A stretch of 64,000 bases of DNA from Micromussa lordhowensis (taxonomy: Eukaryota > Cnidaria > Anthozoa > Scleractinia > Lobophylliidae). Position 1 is the stretch's first letter. Each line of letters starts with the position of its first letter. The DNA lies in contig OZ026603.1 of the NCBI GenBank assembly GCA_964020085.1, forward strand, positions 5,624,993 to 5,688,992, given 5' to 3'. Positions 26,701-38,100 of this stretch are shown here, one piece after another. The notes under the pieces were generated by a model. It saw only the letters and a program-made list of their open reading frames with translations, made no database searches and had not been told where the DNA came from. The position numbers and the translations under genes are program-made.

Positions 26701-29182
26701 TAGGTTGGCACTTTAAGGAAATCCTAGTTAAAACATGATGGCATTGGCGCCAGGGTGTTTTTTCTGGCCTTCTTTTTGCAGTAGTTTCCCCTGGTCCCAA
26801 CTTTGCAGAATTTCAGAAAACGCGCGCTGGGGGTGCCCTTGGCAAATTTAACATAGCTCGGGTTCACGGGCACTTTAAGAGGCGCGGTTTGCAGCAAAAT
26901 GTTCTGCTAGGTTGGCACTTCAAGGAAGTTCTAGTTAGAACATGATGGCATTGGCGCCAGGGTGTTTTTTCTGGCCTCCTTTTTGCAGTAGTTTCCCCTG
27001 GTCCCAACTTTGCAGAATTTCAGAAAACGCGCGCTGGGGGTCCCCTTGGCAAATTTGACATAGCTCGGCTTCACGGGCACTTTAAGAGGCGCGGTTTGCA
27101 GCAAAATGTTCTGCTAGGTTGGCACTTCAACGAAATCCTAGTTAGAACATGATGGCATTGGCGCCAGGGTGTTTTTTCTGGCCTTCTTTTTGCAGTAGTT
27201 TCCCCTGGTCCCAACTTTGCAGAATTTCAGAAAACGCGCGCTGGGGGTCCCCTTGGCAAATTTGACATAGCTCGGCTTCACGGGCACTTTAAGAGGCGCG
27301 GTTTGCAGCAAAATGTTCTGCTAGGTTGGCACTTCAAGGAAATCCTAGTTAGAACATGATGGCATTGGCGCCAGGGTGTTTTTTCTGGCCTTCTTTTTGC
27401 AGTAGTTTCCCCTGGTCCCAACTTTGCAGAATTTCAGAAAACGCGCGCTGGGGGTCCCCTTGGCAAATTTGACATAGCTCGGCTTCACGGGCACTTTAAG
27501 AGGCGCGGTTTGCAGCAAAATGTTCTGCTAGGTTGGCACTTTAAGGAAATCCTAGTTAAAACATGATGGCATTGGCGCCAGGGTGTTTTTTCTGGCCTTC
27601 TTTTTGCAGTAGTTTCCCCTGGTCCCAACTTTGCAGAATTTCAGAAAACGCGCGCTGGGGGTCCCCTTGGCAAATTTGACATAGCTCGGCTTCACGGGCA
27701 CTATAAGAGGTGCGGTTTGCAGCAAAATGTTCTGCTAGATTGGCACTTTAAGGAAATCCTAGTTAGAACATGATGGCATTGGCGTCAGGGTGTTTTTTTT
27801 GGCCTTCTTTTTGCAGTAGTTTCCCCTGGTCCCAACTTTGCAGAATTTCAGAAAACGCGCGCTGGGGGTTCCCTTGGCAAATTTGCCATAGCTCGGCTTC
27901 ACGGGCACTTTAAGAGGCGCGGTTTGCAGCAAAATGTTCTGCTAGGTTGGCACTTCAAGGAAATCCTAGTTAGAACATGATGGCATTGGCGCCAGAGTGT
28001 TTTTTCTGGCCTTCTTTTTGCAGTAGTTTACCCTGGTCCCAACTTTGCAGAATTTCAGAAAACGCGCGCTGGGGGTCCCCTTGGCAAATTTGCCATAGCT
28101 CGGCTTCGCGGGCGCTTTAAGAGGCGCGGTTTGCAGCAAAATGTTCTGCTGGGTTAGCACTTTAAGGAAATTTTAGTTAGAACATGATGGCATATGCGCC
28201 AGGGTGTTTTTTTGGCCTTCTTTTTGCAGTAGTTTCCCCTGGTCCCAACTTTGCAGAATTTCAGAAAACGCGCGCTGGGGGTTCCCTTAGCAAATTTGAC
28301 ATAGCTCGGCTTCACGGGCACTTTAAGAGGCGCGGTTTGCAGCAAAATGTTCTGCTAGGTTGGCACTTCAAGGAAATCCTAGTTAAAACATGATGGCATT
28401 GGCGCCAGGGTGTTTTTTCTGGCCTTCTTTTTGCAGTAGTTTCCCCTGGTCCCAACTTTGCAGAATTTCAGAAAACGCGCGCTGGGGGTCCCCTTGGCAA
28501 ATTTGCCATAGCTCGGCTTCACGGGCACTTTAAGAGGCGCGGTTTGCAGCAAAATGTTCTGCTAGGTTGGCACTTGAAGGAAATGTTAGTTAGAACATGA
28601 TGGCATTGGCGCCAGGGTGTTTTTTCTGGCCTTCTTTTTGCAGTAGTTTCCCCTGGTCCCAACTTTGCAGAATTTCAGAAAACGCGCGCTGGGGGTCCCC
28701 TTGGCAAATTTGACATAGCTCGGCTTCACGGGCACTTTAAGAGGCGCGGTTTGCAGCAAAATGTTCTGCTAGGTTGGCACTTCAAGGAAATCCTAGTTAG
28801 AACATGATGGCATTGGCGCCAGGGTGTTTTTTCTGGCCTTCTTTTTGCAGTAGTTTCCCCTGGTCCCAACTTTGCAGAATTTCAGAAAACGCGCGCTGGG
28901 GGTGCCCTTGGCAAATTTGACATAGCTCGGGTTCACGGGCACTTTAAGAGGCGCGGGTTGCAGCAAAATGTTCTGCTAGGTTGGCACTTCAAGGAAGTTC
29001 TAGTTAGAACATGATGGCATTGGCGCCAGGGTGTTTTTTCTGGCCTCCTTTTTGCAGTAGTTTCCCCTGGTCCCAACTTTGCAGAATTTCAGAAAACGCG
29101 CGCTGGGGGTCCCCTTGGCAAATTTGACATAGCTCGGCTTCACGGGCACTTTAAGAGGCGCGGTTTGCAGCAAAATGTTTTG
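26701..29182 (+). repeat. Near-consensus satellite monomers
   Basis: Most units from about 26,900 to 27,700 are within a few bases of the consensus. Between about 27,700 and 28,500 several diverged units carry GATTGGC, GGGGGTTCCC, TTTGCCATAG or GCTGGGTTAGC. GGCCTCCTTTTTGC variants at about 26354, 26975 and 29044 link this stretch to the 8/9-mer domain on its left. No HOR longer than a trimer is evident. Confidence 0.8.
27321..27527 (+). repeat. Representative monomer identical to my consensus
   Basis: This unit matches the consensus I derived by eye at every base and is a convenient reference monomer. Within it: the variable slice is at monomer positions 11-34; the palindrome TGGCGCCA at 46-53; a T-rich pyrimidine tract ending in GCAG at 59-82; GCGCGC at 123-128; the inverted repeat GGGGTCCCC at 131-139; and CAAAA at 196-200. 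TTTGCAG occurs three times, at 76-82, 103-109 and 189-195. GGCACTTCAAG at 8-18 and GGCACTTTAAG at 170-180 are near-identical copies of one 11-bp word. The choice of position 1 is arbitrary because the unit is circularly permutable. Confidence 0.93.
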
Positions 29183-30636
29183 CTAGGTTGGCACTTTAAG
29201 GAAATCCTAGTTAGAACATGATGGCATTGGCGCCAGGGTGTTTTTTTCTGGCCTTCTTTTTGCAGTAGTTTCCCCTGGTCCCAACTTTGCAGAATTTCAG
29301 AAAACGCGCGCTGGGGGTCCCCTTGGCAAATTTGACATAGCTCGGCTTCACGGGCACTTTAAGAGGCGCGGTTTGCAGCAAAATGTTTTGCTAGGTTGCA
29401 ACTTGAAGGAAATCCTAGTTAGAACATGATGGCATTGGCGCCAGGGTGTTTTTTTCTGGCCTTCTTTTTGCAGTAGTTTCCCCTGGTCCCAACTTTGCAG
29501 AATTTCACAAAACGCGCGCTGGGGTTCCCCTTGGCAAATTTGACATAGCTCGGCTTCACGCGCACTTTAAGAGGCGCGGTTTGCAGCAAAATGTTCTGCT
29601 AGGTTGGCACTTTAAGGAAATATTAGTTAAAACATGATGGCATTGGCGCCAGGGTGTTTTTTCTGGCCTTCTTTTTGCAGTAGTTTCCCCTGGTCCCAAC
29701 TTTGCAGAATTTCAGAAAACGCGCGCTGGGGGTCCCCTTGGCAAATTTGACATAGCTCGGCTTCACGGGCACTTTAAGAGGCGCGGTTTGCAGCAAAATG
29801 TTTTGCTAGGTTGGCACTTTAAGGAAATCCTAGTTAGAACATGATGGCATTGGCGCCAGGGTGTTTTTTTCTGGCCTTCTTTTTGCAGTAGTTTCCCCTG
29901 GTCCCAACTTTGCAGAATTTCAGAAAACGCGCGCTGGGGGTCCCCTTGGCAAATTTGACATAGCTCGGCTTCACGGGCACTTTAAGAGGCGCGGTTTGCA
30001 GCAAAATGTTTTGCTAGGTTGGCACTTTAAGGAAATCCTAGTTAGAACATGATGGCATTGGCGCCAGGGTGTTTTTTTCTGGCCTTCTTTTTGCAGTAGT
30101 TTCCCCTGGTCCCAACTTTGCAGAATTTCAGAAAACGCGCGCTGGGGGTCCCCTTGGCAAATTTGACATAGCTCGGCTTCACGGGCACTTTAAGAGGCGC
30201 GGTTTGCAGCAAAATGTTTTGCTAGGTTGCAACTTGAAGGAAATCCTAGTTAGAACATGATGGCATTGGCGCCAGGGTGTTTTTTTCTGGCCTTCTTTTT
30301 GCAGTAGTTTCCCCTGGTCCCAACTTTGCAGAATTTCACAAAACGCGCGCTGGGGTTCCCCTTGGCAAATTTGACATAGCTCGGCTTCACGCGCACTTTA
30401 AGAGGCGCGGTTTGCAGCAAAATGTTCTGCTAGGTTGGCACTTTAAGGAAATATTAGTTAAAACATGATGGCATTGGCGCCAGGGTGTTTTTTCTGGCCT
30501 TCTTTTTGCAGTAGTTTCCCCTGGTCCCAACTTTGCAGAATTTCAGAAAACGCGCGCTGGGGGTCCCCTTGGCAAATTTGACATAGCTCGGCTTCACGGG
30601 CACTTTAAGAGGCGCAGTTTGCAGCAAAATGTTTTG
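29183..30636 (+). repeat. 4-monomer HOR (831 bp), about 1.75 copies
   Basis: Monomers begin at 29183, 29391, 29599, 29806, 30014, 30222 and 30430. Units with a T7 run instead of T6 are 208 bp, so the 4-mer is 831 bp. Order is A (TTTTTTTCTGG), B (GTTGCAACTTGAAGG leading into TTTCACAAAACG, GGGGTTCCCC and CACGCGCAC), C (AAATATTAGTTAAAAC), D, then A, B, C again. The fourth unit of the second copy is replaced by the next domain. T7 is fixed in A, B and D and absent from C. Confidence 0.9.
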
Positions 30637-30843
30637 CTAGGTTGGCACTTCAAGGAAATCGAAGTTAGAACATGATTGCATTGGCGCCAGGGTGTTTTTT
30701 CTGGCCTTCTTTTTGCAGTAGTTTCCCCTGGTCCCAACTTTGCAGAATTTCAGAAAACGCGCGCTGGGGGTCCCCTTGGCAAATTTGACATAGCTCGGCT
30801 TCACGGGCACTTTAAGAGGCGCGGTTTGCAGCAAAATGTTCTG

Positions 30844-32913
30844 CTAGGTTGGCACTTTAAAGAAATGTTAGTTAAAACATGATGGCATCGGCGCCAGGGT
30901 TTTTTTTTTGGCCTTCTTTTTGCAGTAGTTTCCCCTGGTCCCAACTTTGCAGAATTTCAGAAAACGCGCGCTGGGGGTCCCCTTGGCAAATTTGACATAG
31001 CTCGGCTTCACGGGGACTTTAAGAGGCGCGGTTTGCAGCAAAATGTTCTGCTAGGTTGGCACTTTAAAGAAATGTTAGTTAGAACATGATGGCATTGGCG
31101 CCAGGGTGTTTTTTTTGGCCTTCTTTTTGCAGTAGTTTCCCCTGGTCCCAACTTTGCAGAATTTCAGAAAACGCGCGCTGGGGGTCCCCTTGGCAAATTT
31201 GACATAGCTCGGCTTAACGGGCACTTTAAGAGGCGCGGTTTGCAGCAAAATGTTTTGCTAGCTTGGCACTTTAAGGAAATTCTAGTTAGAACATGATGGC
31301 ATTGGCGCCAGGGTGTTTTTTCTGGCCTTCTTTTTGCAGTAGTTTCCCCTGGTCCCAACTTTGCAGAATTTCAGAAAACGCGCGCTGGGGGTCCCCTTGG
31401 CAAATTTGACATAGCTCGGCTTAACGGGCACTTTAAGAGGCGCCGTTTGCAGCAAAATGTTTTGCTAGCTTGGCACTTTAAGGAAATCCTAGTTAGAACA
31501 TGATGGCATTGGCGCCAGGGTGTTTTTTCTGGCCTTCTTTTTGCAGTAGTTTCCCCTGGTCCCAACTTTGCAGAATTTCAGAAAACGCGCGCTGGGGGTC
31601 CCCTTGGCAAATTTGACATAGCTCGGCTTCACGGGCACTTTAAGAGGCGCGGTTTGCAGCAAAATGTTTTGCTGGGTTGGCACTTTAAGGAAATCCTAGT
31701 TAAAACATGATGGCATTGGCGCCAGGGTGTTTTTTCTGGCCTTCTTTTTGCAGTAGTTTCCCCTGGTCCCAACTTTGCAGAATTTCAGAAAACGCGCGCT
31801 GGGGGTCCCCTTGGCAAATTTGACATAGCTCGGCTTCACGGGCACTTTAAGAGGCGCGGTTTGCAGCAAAATGTTCTGCTAGGTTGGCACTTTAAAGAAA
31901 TGTTAGTTAAAACATGATGGCATCGGCGCCAGGGTTTTTTTTTTGGCCTTCTTTTTGCAGTAGTTTCCCCTGGTCCCAACTTTGCAGAATTTCAGAAAAC
32001 GCGCGCTGGGGGTCCCCTTGGCAAATTTGACTTAGCTCGGCTTCACGGGGACTTTAAGAGGCGCGGTTTGCAGCAAAATGTTCTGCTAGGTTGGCACTTT
32101 AAAGAAATGTTAGTTAGAACATGATGGCATTGGCGCCAGGGTGTTTTTTCTGGCCTTCTTTTTGCAGTAGTTTCCCCTGGTCCCAACTTTGCAGAATTTC
32201 AGAAAACGCGCGCTGGGGGTCCCCTTGGCAAATTTGACATAGCTCGGCTTAACGGGCACTTTAAGAGGCGCGGTTTGCAGCAAAATGTTTTGCTAGCTTG
32301 GCACTTTAAGGAAATTCTAGTTAGAACATGATGGCATTGGCGCCAGGGTGTTTTTTCTGGCCTTCTTTTTGCAGTAGTTTCCCCTGGTCCCAACTTTGCA
32401 GAATTTCAGAAAACGCGCGCTGGGGGTCCCCTTGGCAAATTTGACATAGCTCGGCTTAACGGGCACTTTAAGAGGCGCCGTTTGCAGCAAAATGTTTTGC
32501 TAGCTTGGCACTTTAAGGAAATCCTAGTTAGAACATGATGGCATTGGCGCCAGGGTGTTTTTTCTGGCCTTCTTTTTGCAGTAGTTTCCCCTGGTCCCAA
32601 CTTTGCAGAATTTCAGAAAACGCGCGCTGGGGGTCCCCTTGGCAAATTTGACATAGCTCGGCTTCACGGGCACTTTAAGAGGCGCGGTTTGCAGCAAAAT
32701 GTTTTGCTGGGTTGGCACTTTAAGGAAATCCTAGTTAAAACATGATGGCATTGGCGCCAGGGTGTTTTTTCTGGCCTTCTTTTTGCAGTAGTTTCCCCTG
32801 GTCCCAACTTTGCAGAATTTCAGAAAACGCGCGCTGGGGGTCCCCTTGGCAAATTTGACATAGCTCGGCTTCACGGGCACTTTAAGAGGCGCGGTTTGCA
32901 GCAAAATGTTTTG
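30844..32913 (+). repeat. 5-monomer HOR pair (1,035 bp x 2)
   Basis: Copy 1 is 30844-31878 and copy 2 is 31879-32913. Shared markers in order are GGCATCGGCGCC with a T10 run, CACGGGGACTTT, GCTTAACGGGC followed by CTAGCTTGG (twice), GGCGCCGTTTGC, and GCTGGGTTGG. By eye only a few bases differ, for example TTTTTTTTGGCC near 31112 against TTTTTTCTGGCC near 32147, and GACTTAGC near 32030 against GACATAGC. Flanking monomers on both sides do not continue the period, so this is one clean tandem duplication. Confidence 0.92.
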
Positions 32914-33120
32914 CTAGGTTGGCACTTCAATGAAATCCTAGTTAGAACATGATGGCATTGGCGCCAGGGTGTTTTTTCTGGCCTTCTTTTTGCAGTAGTT
33001 TCCCCTGGTCCCAACTTTGCAGAATTTCAGAAAACGCGCGCTGGGGGGCCCCTTGGCAAATTTGACATAGCTCGGCTTCACGGGCACTTTAAGAGGCGCG
33101 GTTTGCAGCAAAATATTGTG

Positions 33121-33947
33121 CTAGGTTGGCACTTCAAGGAAATGTTAGTTAGAACATGATGGCATTGGCGCCAGGGTGTTTTTTCTGGCCTTCTTTTGTC
33201 AGTAGTTTCCCCAAGTCCCAACTTTGCAGAATTTCAGAAAACGCGCGCTGGGGGTCCCCTTGGCAAATTTGACATAGCTCGGCTTCACGGGCACTTTAAG
33301 AGGCGCGGTTTGAAGCAAAATGTTTTGCTAGGTTGGCACTTTAAGGAAATCATAGTGAGAACATGATGGCATTGGCGCCAGGGTGTTTTTTCTGGCCTTC
33401 TTTTTGCAGTAGTTTCCCCTGGTCCCAACTTTGCAGAATTTCAGAAAACGCGCGCTGGGGGGCCCCTTGGCAAATTTGACATAGCTCGGCTTCACGGGCA
33501 CTTTAAGAGGCGCGGTTTGCAGCAAAATATTCTGCTAGGTTGGCACTTCAAGGAAATGCTAGTTAGAACATGATGGCATTGGCGCCAGGGTGTTTTTTCT
33601 GGCCTTCTTTTGTCAGTAGTTTCCCCAAGTCCCAACTTTGCAGAATTTCAGAAAACGCGCGCTGGGGGTCCCTTGGAAAATTTGACATAGCTCGGCTTCA
33701 CGGGCACTTTAAGAGGCGCGGTTTGAAGCAAAATGTTTTGCTAGGTTGGCACTTTAATGAAATCATAGTTAGAACATGATGGCATTGGCGCCAGGGTGTT
33801 TTTTCTGGCCTTCTTTTTGCAGTAGTTTCCCCTGGTCCCAACTTTGCAGAATTTCAGAAAACGCGCGCTGGGGATCCCCTTGGCAAATTTGACATAGCTC
33901 GGCTTCACTGGCACTTTAAGAGGCGCGGTTTGCAACAAAATGTTCTG
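33121..33947 (+). repeat. Duplicated dimer (414 and 413 bp)
   Basis: Two dimers begin at 33121 and 33535. Each has a CTTTTGTCAG and CCCCAAGTCCC monomer with GTTTGAAGC at its end, followed by an AAATCATAG monomer. Both are preceded by GGGGGGCCCC and AAATATT variants. The second copy has lost one C (GGGGTCCCTTGG near 33666), giving 413 bp. Confidence 0.88.
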
Positions 33948-35189
33948 CTAGGTTGGCACTTCAAGGAAATCGTAGTTAGAACATGATGGCATTGGCGCCA
34001 GGGTGTTTTTTCTGGCCTTCTTTTTGCAGTAGTTTCCCCTGGTCCCAACTTTGCAGAATTTCAGAAAACGCGCGCTGGGGGTCCCCTTGGCAAATTTGAC
34101 ATAGCTCGGCTTCACGGGCACTTTAAGAGGCGCGGTTTGCAGCAAAATGTTTTGCTAGGTTGGCACTTTAAGGAAATCCTAGTTACAACATGATGGCATT
34201 GGCGCCAGGGTGTTTTTTCTGGCCTTCTTTTTGCAGTAGTTTCCCCTGGTCCCAACTTTGCAGAATTTCAGAAAACGCGCGCTGGGGGTCCCCTTGGCAA
34301 ATTTGACATAGCTCGGCTTCACGGGCACTTTAAGAGGCGCGGTTTGCAGCAAAATGTTTTGCTAGGTTGGCACTTTAAGGAAATCCTAGTTAGAACATGA
34401 TGGCATTGGCGCCAGGGTGTTTTTTTCTGGCCTTCTTTTTGCAGTAGTTTCCCCTGGTCCCAACTTTGCAGAATTTCAGAAAACGCGCGCTGGGGGTCCC
34501 CTTGGCAAATTTGACATAGCTCGGCTTCACGGGCACTTTAAGAGGCGCGGTTTGCAGCAAAATGTTTTGCTAGCTTGGCACTTTAAGGAAATACTAGTTA
34601 GAACATGATGGCATTGGCGCCAGGGTGTTTTTTCTGGCCTTCTTTTTGCAGTAGTTTCCCCTGGTCCCAACTTTGCAGAATTTCACAAAACGCGCGCTGG
34701 GGGTCCCCTTGGCAAATTTGACATAGCTCGGCTTCACGCGCACTTTAAGAGGCGCGGTTTGCAGCAAAATGTTCTGCTAGGTTGGCACTTTAAGGAAATA
34801 TTAGTTAAAACATGATGGCATTGGCGCCAGGGTGTTTTTTCTGGCCTTCTTTTTGCAGTAGTTTCCCCTGGTCCCAACTTTGCAGAATTTCAGAAAACGC
34901 GCGCTGGGGGTCCCCTTGGCAAATTTGACATAGCTCGGCTTCACGGGCACTTTAAGAGGCGCGGTTTGCAGCAAAATGTTTTGCTAGGTTGGCACTTCAA
35001 GGAAATTTAAGTTAGAACATGATGGCATTGGCGCCAGGGTGTTTTTTCTGGCCTTCTTTTTGCAGTAGTTTCCCCTGGTCCCAACTTTGCAGAATTTCAG
35101 AAAACGCGCGCTGGGGGTCCCCTTGGCAAATTTGACATAGCTCGGCTTCACGGGCACTTTAAGAGGCGCTGTTTGCAGCAAAATGTTCT
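33948..35189 (+). repeat. Satellite monomers related to the 831-bp HOR
   Basis: Six monomers continue the phase. The T7 unit near 34412 and the TTTCACAAAACG plus CACGCGCAC unit followed by AAATATTAG (about 34,680-34,805) repeat the marker order of 29183-30636. They look like a displaced relative of that block. Confidence 0.75.
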
Positions 35190-38100
35190 GCTAGGTTGGC
35201 ACTTTAAGGAAATCTTAGTTAGAACATGATAGCATCGGCGCCAGGGTTTTTTTTTTTGGCCTTCTTTTTGCAGTAGTTTCCCCTGGTCCCAACTTTGCAG
35301 AATTTCAGAAAACGCGCGCTGGGGGTCCCCTTGGCAAATTTGACATAGCTCGGCTTCACGGGCACTTTAAGAGGCGCGGTTTGCAGCAAAATGTTCTGCT
35401 AGGTTGGCACTTTAAGAAAATTTTAGTTAAATCATGATGGCATTGGCGCCAGGGTGTTTTTTGTGGCCTTCTTTTTGCAGTAGTTTCCCCTGGTCCCAAC
35501 TTTGCAGAATTTCAGAAAACGCGCGCTGGGGGTCCCCTTGGCAAATTTGACATAGCTCGGCTTCACGGGCACTTTAAGAGGCGCGGTTTGCAGCAAAATG
35601 TTTTGCTAGGTTGCAACTTGAAGGAAATTTTAGTTAGAACATGATGGCATTGGCGCCAGGGTGTTTTTTCTGGCCTTCTTTTTGCAGTAGTTTCCCCTGG
35701 TCCCAACTTTGCAGAATTTCACAAAACGCGCGCTGGGGGTCCCCTTGGCAAATTTGACATAGCTCGGCTTCACGCGCACTTTAAGAGGCGCGGTTTGCAG
35801 CAAAATGTTCTGCTAGGTTGGCACTTTAAGGAAATATTAGTTAGAACATGATGGCATTGGCGCCAGGGTGTTTTTTCTGGCCTTCTTTTTGCAGTAGTTT
35901 CCCCTGGTCCCAACTTTGCAGAATTTCAGAAAACGCGCGCTGGGGGTCCCCTTGGCAAATTTGACATAGCTCGGCTTCACGGGCACTTTAAGAGGCGCGG
36001 TTTGCAGCAAAATGTTTTGCTAGGCTGGCACTTCAAGGAAATCCTAGTTAGAACATGATGGCATTGGCGCCAGGGTGTTTTTTCTGGCCTTCTTTTTGCA
36101 GTAGTTTCCCCTGGTCCCAACTTTGCAGAATTTCAGAAAACGCGCGCTGGGGGTCCCCTTGGCAAATTTAACATAGCTCGGCTTCACGGGCACTTTAAGA
36201 GGCGCGGTTTGCAGCAAAATGTTTTGCTAGGTTGTCACTTCAAGGAAATCATAGTTAGAACATGATGGCATTGGCGCCAGGGTGTTTTTTCTGGCCTTCT
36301 TTTTGCAGTAGTTTCCCCTGGTCCCAACTTTGCAGAATTTCAGAAAACGCGCGCTTGGGGGTCCCCTTGCAAAATTTGACATAGCTCGGCTTCACGGGCA
36401 CTTTAAGAGGCGCGGTTTGCAGCAAAATGTTCTGCTAGGTTGGCACTTTAAGGAAATCTTAGTTAGAACATGATGGCATCGGCGCCAGGGTTTTTTTTTT
36501 TGGCCTTCTTTTTGCAGTAGTTTCCCCTGGTCCCAACTTTGCAGAATTTCAGAAAACGCGCGCTGGGGGTCCCCTTGGCAAATTTGACATAGCTCGGCTT
36601 CACGGGCACTTTAAGAGGCGCGGTTTGCAGCAAAATGTTTTGCTAGGTTGGCACTTTAAGAAAATCGTAGTTAGAACATGATGGCATTGGCGCCAGGGTG
36701 TTTTTTCTGGCCTTCTTTTTGCAGTAGTTTCCCCTGGTCCCAACTTTGCAGAATTTCAGAAAACGCGCGCTGGGGGTCCCCTTGGCAAATTTGACATAGC
36801 TCGGCTTCACGGGCACTTTAAGAGGCGCGGTTTGCGACAAAATGTTTTGCTAGGTTGGCACTTCAAGGAAATCCTAGTTAGAACATGATGGCATTGGCGC
36901 CAGGGTGTTTTTTCTGGCCTTCTTTTTGCAGTAGTTTCCCCTGGTCCCAACTTTGCAGAATTTCAGAAAACGCGCGCTGGGGGTCCCCTTGGCAAATTTG
37001 ACATAGCTCGGCTTCACGGGCACTTTAAGAGGCGCGGTTTGCAGCAAAATATTCTGCTAGGTTGGCACTTTAAGGAAATCCTAGTTAGAACATGATGGCA
37101 TTGGCGCCAGGGTGTTTTTTCTGGCCTTCTTTTGTCAGTAGTTTCCCCAAGTCCCAACTTTGCAGAATTTCAGAAAACGCGCGCTGGGGGTCCCCTTGGC
37201 AAATTTGACATAGCCCGGCTTCACGGGCACTTTAAGAGGCGCGGTTTGCAGCAAAATGTTTTGCTAGGTTGGCACTTGAAGGAAATCCTAGTTAGAACAT
37301 GATGGCATTGGCGCCAGGGTGTTTTTTCTGGCCTTCTTTTTGCAGTAGTTTCCCCTGGTCCCAACTTTGCAGAATTTCAGAAAACGCGCGCTGGGGGTCC
37401 CCTTGGCAAATTTGACATAGCTCGGCTTCACGGGCACTTTAAGAGGCGCGGTTTGCAGCAAAATGTTCTGCTAGGTTGGCACTTTAAGGAAATTCTAGTT
37501 AGAACATGATGGCATTGGCGCCAGGGTGTTTTTTCTGGCCTTCTTTTTGCAGTAGTTTCCCCTGGTCCCAACTTTGCAGAATTTCAGAAAACGCGCGCTG
37601 GGGGTCCCCTTGGCAAATTTGACATAGCTCGGCTTCACGGGCACTTTAAGAGGCGCGGTTTGCAGCAAAATGTTTTGCTAGGTTGGCACTTGAAGGAAAT
37701 CCTAGTTAGAACATGATGGCATTGGCGCCAGGGTGTTTTTTCTGGCCTTCTTTTTGCAGTAGTTTCCCCTGGTCCCAACTTTGCAGAATTTCACAAAACG
37801 CGCGCTGGGGGTCCCCTTGGCAAATTTGACATAGCTCGGCTTCACGGGCACTTTAAGAGGCGCGGTTTGCAGCAAAATGTTCTGCTAGGTTGGCACTTTA
37901 AGGAAATCTTAGTTAGAACATGATAGCATCGGCGCCAGGGTTTTTTTTTTTGGCCTTCTTTTTGCAGTAGTTTCCCCTGGTCCCAACTTTGCAGAATTTC
38001 AGAAAACGCGCGCTGGGGGTCCCCTTGGCAAATTTGACATAGCTCGGCTTCACGGGCACTTTAAGAGGCGCGGTTTGCAGCAAAATGTTCTGCTAGGTTG

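Noticed and set aside
27379..27398. T-runs as Pol III or rho-independent terminators
   Set aside because: T6 runs occur in every monomer with no upstream gene, A/B boxes or GC-rich hairpin. They are part of the repeat unit.
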